Positions 39,723 through 64,000 of a stretch of 64,000 nt of DNA are shown here, in pieces (within the stretch, counting starts at the first letter, position 1; each line of letters starts with the position of its first letter). The notes below the pieces were generated by a model. The model saw only the letters and a program-made list of their open reading frames with translations, had not been told where the DNA came from and did not search any database. This stretch comes from Chondrilla cf. caribensis. Taxonomy: Eukaryota > Porifera > Demospongiae > Chondrillida > Chondrillidae. Position numbers and translations under genes: made by a program. The stretch spans positions 2,156,547 to 2,220,546 of the forward strand of contig OZ026561.1 of assembly GCA_964020155.1 (NCBI GenBank). Reading direction: 5' to 3'.

Positions 39723-40366
39723 ACAAATCCTTAAGAAAAATATCGGTCTAAGCACTGTTGAGCCTGTGTATATGGTCTATCGTATCAGATGCCGGATGAC
39801 ACCATAATAAGTCCATATATATAAAAGAGGATGTTATTATGGTGGAACGTTTGGCGCGAATTTCGAACCACGTAACTATAATAATTATATCTGAATGAGC
39901 ATTTTTACGATGAATCAACTGGTCTATAGAGCTGGATCAGTGATAAATATTATCATGGTTGAATAATTCGAAGTTGATCTGTCTTTAGAAGGCATAATAA
40001 AATAATCCTACATTGACTGCACACTGCACTGCCACTATAACGTGTGGATGATTTTAAGTCAAGCCTTGTTCAGGAAACTGTACAGAATGCACAATACCCA
40101 ATCTTGTCATTATTATAATAATCAGATATTCTTAACAACTGCCGGATTTGTTTATTGCAAGTACACCTTTACTGCTAATTAAAGCGCTGACATATTGACT
40201 TGTACTAAGCGGTAATTTGTTACAAGGGTGTTTGATTTGACAAACTTCTATTCTGTATCTCATACAAGTGTACCAGACTTGAATTCAAGCAATATAATAC
40301 CTGTTATTATAAAGGCTGTATACGTACATTATGCCATAAATGAGCATTTTATCAGTACCAAAACAC
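39723..40366. other. Spacer between GPCR copy 1 and the receptor pseudogene
   Basis: From about 40006 the sequence matches 55503 onward in unit 2. 39723-40005 is unit-1-specific, replacing the 2.3 kb insert seen in unit 2. No gene recognised. Confidence 0.5.
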
Positions 40367-42462
40367 TCAAAATTCATGTTCAAGAGCGCATTCATCTTCC
40401 AGGACATTTGACACTTGATTGTCACAAGGCTTGGGTGTAGTTTTGGATGAATACATTCTATTTTGGTATAAGAGGAATGTATACAGTATGATGATATTAC
40501 AAAATATATATAATATATATATTTAGTATCATGTTAATGTAGAAAATTGCCAACCTTTTATCTTTGAAACGTAGTTTGTGAAGAATGCAGTTGAAGGAGG
40601 TAGCCAGAATGAATGTCAGAATGCTGAGGAAAACAGCTAGGGACCAGGATAACAACAGTCACAGATACACCCTCATCCTCCCGAGTACTGCCTGTGTAGC
40701 CAGAGAGGATAAACTCAATCACAAAACCTGAATCAATTGTTATCTTGATTGATTACAGTATGTATTATATATAATACACACACATGACACTAGTAAGTAT
40801 AAATTTAGGCTGTGGGGGATATGAGTGCTGGATGGCAATCCAAAACACCAAATTATAAATAAACACCTTTTAATTTACGTACAGACAGAATACAGTATAT
40901 GACAAATGCTTACCTTTTCCTTGATCAACTGTTTTGGCTGTGGGGACACATGGTATCCTAATAGGGTTTCTGATTTCAGCAAAACACGTCGATCGAACTA
41001 CATACTGTTTGTGTAAGGAGAGACGTATATCATTTCCATCCATTTTCCAATTAGTGATTTTCATGTCAACAGGTATATGTAAATGATTGTACTTCATGCT
41101 TATGCTGCTTGAATACAAGTACAAATTTGTGCACTTCACGTCAACTGAAAATAGCCTACTCAATTAGATTAACAAGGTTTATGGCAGATTGTGTTCATGT
41201 TCAGAGGTCCCCCAATATGGGATTTAACCAATATCTCAATAACTGATAAGATACTACCAGTATAGTCTGATTTTTAACCAATATAGCTGATCGGATATTC
41301 ATTTCTTGTACACAAGATTGGTATATAATTAGGAGTTATTGGATTTACTCCCATGAGAAACATAACAACTGTACAAATTGCAAATATGATGTGATGAAAG
41401 TGCTAATTCATTGACTTCACAAGGATTCCAAAATTAATGAGAAACCTGGTCTTAGACAGTCTCGTGCTATAGTAAGCTCGATGGAAAATGACCCACGCAT
41501 GACAACCAATTGAACATGTGTACATAATACATATTAGCTATATCAATACAAATACAGTCAATGCTGATAGTAAGAGTATTGGCCAATAAGCTGATAACCA
41601 ATAGACCCAATATTCCAATAGCTGATAAGATACTACCAGTATAGTCATTCTTCATGAGAATTAATAGCGAAATCAATGCTTCTTGGAGACATTCTTTCCA
41701 GTATTTCTCTGTATTGGTAGCTTGAATCCCCATTCTCTCCGCATATCCAGCTGGATAGTGTTATGTGGGATTCTGAATCAAGACGTTGACACTGAGCAAA
41801 GACTTGTCCCAATTTATGAGTGGAGAACTGACAACCACACATACGAGAAATTGAATATGATATTTCATTCAATATCTGAATTTTATCTTTTGTCCACTGA
41901 TAGATAGAAAGACAAAATAAATAAATAATTTTAATTAATGGGTGTGAAGCAATGGTAAGCCAACACAATTGCTACATGTACTTACATTAATTCAGAGGAC
42001 ATTTGTTTGAAGGAGGAGTTGAAATGCCAAAACTAAAGAAACAGATGTTTTACACTTGTTGAATCATTCCCACACATTCGAGGTAATCAACACTAACCAG
42101 GATAGTCATTCCAAGTGTAAACATTGCGAGTACAGGTGGCTGTGGTCTTGGAGCCATTAAGATTGACTTCTCCAGAAACAGTCATCTGGTATGCACTCCC
42201 TGGCAATAATCCTGTTATATTGATTGCTCTTAAACTTGTCGATCCATTCACTATTGAATTTTCTTGGAATACTCCAGAAAGAATATATGTTATAACCTAT
42301 AGTGTCAAGAATATTCTCCATGCTGTCAGACGTACACTTCAATATCAGTACAGGGCAAACAGCTTACAAATTTTTCAACTTCAACATTTCCTTGAACATC
42401 CCACTTTAGAAAGGCATGTCTTGGTCCAACTTCAACAGAACACTTCAGTTGTACTTGCAAAT
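40367..42462 (-). pseudogene. Truncated pseudogene of the cadherin/HRM-like receptor
   Basis: Corresponds to the last seven exons of the gene at 55864-64000: 42338-42462, 42098-42296, 41986-42032, 41651-41896, 40914-41144, 40555-40727, 40367-40457. Lesions visible: an in-frame TGA in exon 41986-42032 (copy A has CATCTGTAGT, here CCTCTGAATT); loss of the GTAAGA donor after 41651; a 4-base AGCT insertion in the transmembrane exon that shifts the frame. The upstream half of the gene is absent, with homology stopping near 42632. The last exon is still nearly identical to copy A. Confidence 0.85.
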
Positions 42463-42979
42463 CTATGCAAAATGACTAGTGTGAAGTAACACAGTAACCA
42501 CTGTATTTGTACATCTCTTCAGCATTTGATGTGTGTGCTGTAGTAGGTATACATATTATAGTCAGTACATATATGGTTAAAAGCTTTTTGAATGCTAATT
42601 TAAGGTACTGAGTGATTCTGTGTATTTTAACATACATTTTACCATACAGTACAGCACAGTGTCTTTTGTGTTGTCTGCCACATAGCTACGGACACTTGAA
42701 GGTTACAGTGAGCAAGATTCCATATTCTTCACTCTATGGAGTCAAGAACGATACTACAATTATGACGCTACAGAAGTTTGTGTCTTTGTTTCCTTCATTC
42801 CAAGATAGCAATACGAGGTTGGTGTTAGACTTCCATGGTGATAATTATATATCCTAATTGGTTGCAACATCAAAGACATTGACAGGGATACATATTCTGT
42901 ATATACCAGAGATCAGCAGATATGATAATTGAGTAATCCATTAGCAATCCATTTAAAGGTCTGCAAGTGGTTAATTAGG

Positions 42980-43190
42980 ATACATGGTTGTGGTCATGTT
43001 GTCATGGTTACATACGTACATGCATACATGATGTATTGACATATAAACTTACGGAACAAGCCACATTAGCGTAGTCAATGTTAACAGTTGTAAGAATATT
43101 GAACAGCACGGTAAGGTGAATAGTTACACCACCAATGGCAACAATGATGTTCAACTTTGGAGAAGACGCTTTCACAATCCTAGAAAAGCA
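42980..43190 (-). pseudogene. Orphan third copy of GPCR exon 11
   Basis: 43053-43179 matches the 127-base TM2 exon of both GPCRs (34504-34630 and 48576-48702), with intact splice sites. Its flanking intron (CATGGTTGTGGTCATGTTGT) is closest to copy 2. No neighbouring GPCR exons are present, and a retroelement begins directly after it. Confidence 0.85.
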
Positions 43191-44530
43191 TGGACTATCT
43201 TCAAGTAACAGAGGCTGCCTCCTCCCCAATGATGTTATCGAGACTTCAGAAGGTCCAAAGACTGTTCATGACATACTGGTCTCAAAACATCCTCCTGGTA
43301 AGCCAGCCAGGGCCAAAGCATTGCTGAACGACTCCAGTACAAGACACCGCGTTACTCACAGCTCCATTATCTTTGAAGAAATAACCTGCAAGAATTTTAG
43401 GCAGATAGCCCTGAAAACCCAAGGCTCCGCAGGATCATCAGACTTGATGTCTATACCTGGTGAAGGATGGCTTCATCATACAACACAACATCAGTGGAGG
43501 TATGTAATGCCTTAGCAGCTGTCTCACATAGATTGTGCTCTGAAGACATCCACTCAGATGCCATTTCAGCCTTTGTTGCTTCCAGGCTCATTCCATTGGA
43601 TAAGTCACCAGGGGTTCATCCAATTGGCATTGGAGAGGTTGCAAGAAGAATAATCGGTAAAGCCATTCTGATGGTACTTAAAAAGGAGATCCAGGATGCA
43701 TGTGGTGCATTGCAAGTCTGCGTGGGACATCCAGCAGGCTACAAAGCAGCAATCCACGCTATTAAGGTGATCTTTAATGATTCTGACACCAAAGGCACCC
43801 TGCTTGTGGATACCCACAGTGCGATTAACACACTCAACCGCAATGCTGCTCTGCATAACATTGGTATCATTTATCCATCCATCTCAACCATCCTGAAGAA
43901 CACATATAATCTTCCATTCGACTTTTTGTAGCTGGAGTTGGTGAAATCCAGTCAACCGAAGGAACTATCCAGGGTGATCCTCTCAGAATGGTCATGTATG
44001 CCCTGGCCATTGTCCCACTTCTTAACCACCTACATAACAACGTTGACCACAACAAATGCAAGCAAGTTTGGTATGCTGATGATGCTACTGCCGCTGGAAA
44101 GCTACGTAATATGGGACACTGGTGGGATCATTTAGTCAATGAAGGCTAAAAGTAAGGTTACTTCCTGAATGCAAGAAAAAACTAAAATTGTTGTAAAACC
44201 CAGCTTCTTTGAAGAGGCCACGAAGGTGTATGCTGGTACCACTATAACCGTTACATCACATGGAGAGAGACATCTAGGGGCTGCAATTGGATCCCCAAAT
44301 TTTATCGAAGACTGTATTAGAAGCACAGTCGCCACCTGGGTAAAAGAGGTCTCTAGCCTCTCAGAGATTGCTGTCATATCCCCAAGCCTTCACCCATGGC
44401 TTCATCTGCAAATGGCACTTTCTTATGAGAACCATTGAAGAAATTGAAGAGCTGTTTAAGCCACTTGAAGATGCAACCACCATGCAATTCATCCCTGCCC
44501 TCACCACTCCTCATACGCCCTAACAATGAC
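43190..44530 (+). mobile_element. Broken reverse-transcriptase retroelement
   Basis: The frames include SRLIPLDKSPGVHPIGIGEV, then ARRIIGKAIL, GTLLVDTHSAINTLNR and ALHNIG (RT palm/fingers). After a frameshift near 43928 come QGDPL and YADDAT, the RT active-site aspartates, and finally a C-terminal region with HLGAAIGSPNF. Several stop codons and shifts (for example near 43928 and 44147) make it inactive. It lacks LTRs and an obvious poly-A tail. LINE-like; exact family uncertain. Confidence 0.75.
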
Positions 44531-44882
44531 TTGGCCGAAAATTTGTCTTGCTTTTAAAATGACTAAATCAGCTAGCAACAATGTGTATCAGAGGAAGCAT
44601 CAACCCTATCATGTAATTTTAAAGTAATCATTTCTTTTGTGTATAGTATGTTTGTCTTATTAATGAAGTCATTTATCCCTTTATATGTATTATATGTATC
44701 ATTAGTTAGTTTAATTCCATGTAGTATTTGCTTATTATTTACATTACACACATTATATCTTATATACATTAATCTCCTTTCACAATATTATATGTATCAT
44801 TATTACATGGACATTTTATATGCATCACTGTAGAGAGTATACAATTAATATATATGTGTGTATGCAAGAAAATCTGTCGGCA
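44531..44882. other. Spacer after the retroelement
   Basis: No gene recognised. Homology to unit 1 starts at about 44777 (CCTTTCACAATAT) and continues to the end of GPCR copy 2. Confidence 0.5.
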
Positions 44883-53146
<8,264 letters not shown>

Positions 53147-53204
53147 CTTGCAGACCGATTCCTCATTTACAAGCCCTTAAACATAGAGCGCGCTTTTAAA
53201 AACC

Positions 53205-53824
53205 CGTAGCTTAGGGCGTGGCACGGAAGTTAGGACACCCGAATTCGATCGGCGTCGAACGCGCGGTTCCCATTTTTGGCTTTTCTGCAGACTACCTAAT
53301 GTTAACGAAGGATAGAAATTTTGAGGCTGTTCCGATGCTTCTCCCAGAAGTTACGTTCGAACATACAAAGTGTCCGAAGTAATATTATTTCGGACAGAGG
53401 TCATCAATGACCGGACACCAGTTCTCAAACGCTACACAAGGCGATTTCTCCACTTATTATTCCATACATTTGTAGATACACTTTTGTTCTAAACACAGTG
53501 AAAGTTAGAAGTCAGTGTCTGAAGAAATGACCGAGAACGAACACTTTGAAGCAGGCATCCGGAAGTCATCAGAATTCGGCCACCTGCTATAACCCATGTT
53601 GATCATAATTTTCCTCCGATTTAGTATATGAACGAAATTTTAGACCACCTAACCTTGTCTCACTCTTTATTATGAAAGTCCCTCATGGCTCGACAGCTCG
53701 AGCTGTGTAGACTCTGAGTCTTGAGTGAATTATGTATTTTAATTAATTAATTTCCGGGACGTGGTTGCGATTGTCTGGGATTTGATTCTGCGCGCGTCTT
53801 TTGTTCTGTGTTCCGAATGCTATA

Positions 53825-53876
<52 letters not shown>

Positions 53877-54468
53877 GTTATTAAAGTTCATTGTAGGACA
53901 GTTGTCCAAAATAGCACTAAATAAAAAATTCCAAAAGGTTATTTATAAAGTTATTATATAAATCTATAGATATACACATTGCTGAAGACCAGTGTTTCCC
54001 ACGGTTGTTTTCTTGCTTCTTGCTGTTAAGCCGATGTGAAACTGTTGGGGAATCACTCCTGGTTGTGTTTTGTCCTTTGCGTTTCTAATGTGACATTTTT
54101 TACAAAAATGAATGTCCGAATTATGACTTTCGGACGATTACTTCAATGTGTTCGTTCTCGGTCGTTTCTTCAGATGCTGACTTTTCACTTTCACTGTGTT
54201 TAGAGCACAAGTGCATCTACAAATGCATGGAATAATAAGTGAAGAAATCACCTTGTGTAGAGTTTGAGAACTGGTGTCTGGTCATTGATGACCTCTGTCC
54301 AAAATTATATTACTTTGGACACTTTACATATTCGCACGTAACTTCTGGGAGAACATCGGAACAGCCTCAAAAATTTCTATCCTTTGTTAACATTAGGTAG
54401 TCTGCAGATGAGCCAAAAATGGGAACCGCGCGTTCGGGTGTCCTAACTTCCGTGCCGCGCCCTACGTG
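53205..54468. mobile_element. Long foldback element (arms about 360 bp)
   Basis: The left arm (about 53205-53575) begins GGCACGGAAGTTAGGACACC. The right arm (about 54120-54468) ends GGTGTCCTAACTTCCGTGCC. They match along their length (CTGCAGACTACCTAATGTTA, ACCAGTTCTCAAACGC). The spacer holds an ATT microsatellite at 53826-53876. The arms contain no supported gene. Confidence 0.8.
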
Positions 54469-55425
54469 TAGGGTGCGGCATCCGTTTCCGGACGCCATCC
54501 AAAACCGGACGCCCGATCTCGATCGTAAACTGCTCGATTCTTTTGATTGTTGGTCCATGTATGGAGCAGAGGAATAGAACACTGGACACAGCTCTAGGCA
54601 TGGAAAGGGCGCTTCACTTAAACAACATGCGACTAAAAGTTTACCGTCCGGAATCATATGAAAACGGTATGTGTTTCCGGACGGCGGCTCGTACATCGCG
54701 AGACACAAAGACATGTCCACCTGTACTTCATAGCTAGTTGGATACATTCATGTTCTGCTCACAACCATAGTTTCAAACAGAACTTCTTCGCGACGAACGA
54801 GCACGGCTTCGTGAAACCTTAAAGGTTGGGATCATTAATTTTCGGACACCTTCTTTTGCGTACGATAGCTAATTTAAAATTTCAAACTTGCGACCTGTTC
54901 CGGTGTGTTCGGTTATACCTGTGCTTCGTTTGAGCTCTTTTAGAGTTAATTGTGTGAAAAGAGCCGAAGCCAAAGCCTAGCTGCCAGAGTGGAGACTGTG
55001 GTCACTCAAAGGCGATGCAGTGGATAGGCTGTGACAACTGGCGCGCTGGTACCATTGCCTCTGCGTGGGAGTGCGCCCCGAAAAGGCTGGAACCCTCGCT
55101 TTTACATGTCTATTGTGTTCTCCTAATCCTTAGATTTTTCACAACACTTTCTGACGCTTTTCAGCATGCTGCACTAATTCAACACACACATTTACCGCCA
55201 TTTCATCCTCATCATGTGTCCGGAAATTAATGACCCCAACGTTTAAGGTTCTATGAAGCCGTGCTCGTTCGTCGCGAAGACGTTATGCTTGAAACTTTGG
55301 CTGTGAGCAGAACGCTGCTCCATACATGGACCAACAATCAAAAGAATCGAGCAGTTTACGGCCGAGAACGGGCGTCCGGTTTTGGATGGCGTCCGGAAAC
55401 GGATGCCGCACCCTACGGAACCATG
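54463..55425. mobile_element. Second, adjacent foldback element
   Basis: The left arm starts CCTACGTGTAGGGTGCGGCA and includes TTGGTCCATGTATGGAGCAG. The right arm includes CTGCTCCATACATGGACCAA and ends TGCCGCACCCTAC. Inner arms match too (GACGAACGAGCACGGCTTC and GAAGCCGTGCTCGTTCGTC). It is back-to-back with the element at 53205-54468. ORFs across both are not conserved with anything recognised. Confidence 0.8.
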
Positions 55426-55863
55426 TCCTGTACGTGTTATCACGGCTTCAGCTATTCAAGTTGCGTGGTGTCTGCTGAATCGTTCAAAAGTGAATTTTTA
55501 GGGGCTGCACTGCCACTATAATGTATGGATGATTTTAAGTCAAGCCTTGTTCAGGAAACTGTACAGAATGCACAATACCCAATCTTGTCATTATTATAAT
55601 AATCAGATATTCTTAACAACTGCTGGATTTGTTTGTTGCAAGTGCACTGTTACTGCAAATTAAAGTTCAGACATATTGACTTGTACTAAGCGGTAATTTG
55701 TTACAAGGGTGTTTGATTTAACAAACTTCTATAATTCTGTATCTCATACAAGTGTACCAGATTAGAATTCAAGCAATATAATACCTGTTATTATAAAGGC
55801 TGTATACGTACATTATGCGCAATTACATATAACATGTTTTTGTTTTTATCAGTACCAAAACAC

Positions 55864-64000
<8,137 letters not shown>

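Larger units (their letters stand above)
31605..42632. repeat. Segmental duplication, unit 1 (pairs with 44777-58245)
   Basis: Exons and introns align in order with 44777-58245 on the same strand. Unit 1 spans about 11.0 kb and unit 2 about 13.5 kb. The difference is largely explained by inserts at 46589-47012 and about 53180-55500 and by a longer CA tract in unit 2. Each unit holds a GABA-B-like GPCR gene plus the 3' half (unit 1) or more (unit 2) of the upstream single-pass receptor gene. Confidence 0.85.
53180..55500. other. 2.3-kb insert upstream of GPCR copy 2
   Basis: The sequence flanking this block matches unit 1 at 39715 and 40016, where only about 280 unrelated bases lie. So both foldback elements arrived in, or were lost from, one unit after the duplication. 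The left edge carries TAGAGCGCGCTTTTAAAAAC, also seen at 23229. Confidence 0.7.

Noticed and set aside
41467..41733. Hydrophobic minus-strand ORF suggesting a second TM segment
   Set aside because: It reads through a lost splice donor in the pseudogene copy into intron sequence; copy A is not open there.
42124..42489. 121-codon plus-strand ORF, repeated at 57718-58083
   Set aside because: It is antisense to the FN3-like exons. The minus strand gives splice signals, phase and domain pattern, and conservation of the ORF follows from recent duplication.
54367..54747. 126-codon minus-strand ORF in the foldback block
   Set aside because: Lies across the junction of two palindromic elements and has no recognisable domain; an open frame by chance in GC-richer repeat DNA.

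Overview
This looks like nuclear DNA of a non-bilaterian animal, most probably a demosponge. The evidence is GT-AG introns throughout, mixed families of sponge-like receptors and kinases, long CA/TG tracts, and many short foldback elements. Species assignment is inference. There are no bacterial operons and no CRISPR array.

Layout. (1) 1-1294 is a relatively GC-rich upstream region with two perfect TGACGTCA palindromes. (2) 1295-14601 (+) is a 25-exon syntrophin-like scaffold gene. The usual single PDZ inside the split PH domain is replaced by three PDZ domains, and the C-terminal PH/SU part is complete. (3) 14602-16984 holds decayed copies of late syntrophin exons and a triplicated segment. 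(4) 16985-23872 (+) is a 13-exon gene for a kinase, coiled coil, ZU5/UPA-like region and C-terminal death-fold domain. (5) 23873-31698 is mostly AT-rich and transposon-rich; it includes a decayed partial duplicate of the kinase gene at 28257-30197. (6) 31699-63998 on the minus strand is a duplicated receptor cassette. Each unit has a large single-pass cadherin/HRM-like/FN3-like receptor gene upstream, then a 16-exon GABA-B-type class C GPCR gene. The GPCR is intact in both copies (31699-39696 and 44883-53146). The single-pass receptor is apparently intact in one copy (55864 to beyond the window edge) and a truncated pseudogene in the other (40367-42462). A third GPCR exon and a broken retroelement lie between the units.

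The genes suggest cell-surface sensing and signalling: a metabotropic receptor pair, an adhesion-type receptor, a kinase with a death-fold tail, and a multi-PDZ scaffold. Functional coupling between them is only a hypothesis from proximity. All gene models were assembled by eye from splice signals, reading-frame phase and family resemblance. Exon edges are good to a few bases where phases agree; one exon-phase mismatch in the single-pass receptor model is flagged.
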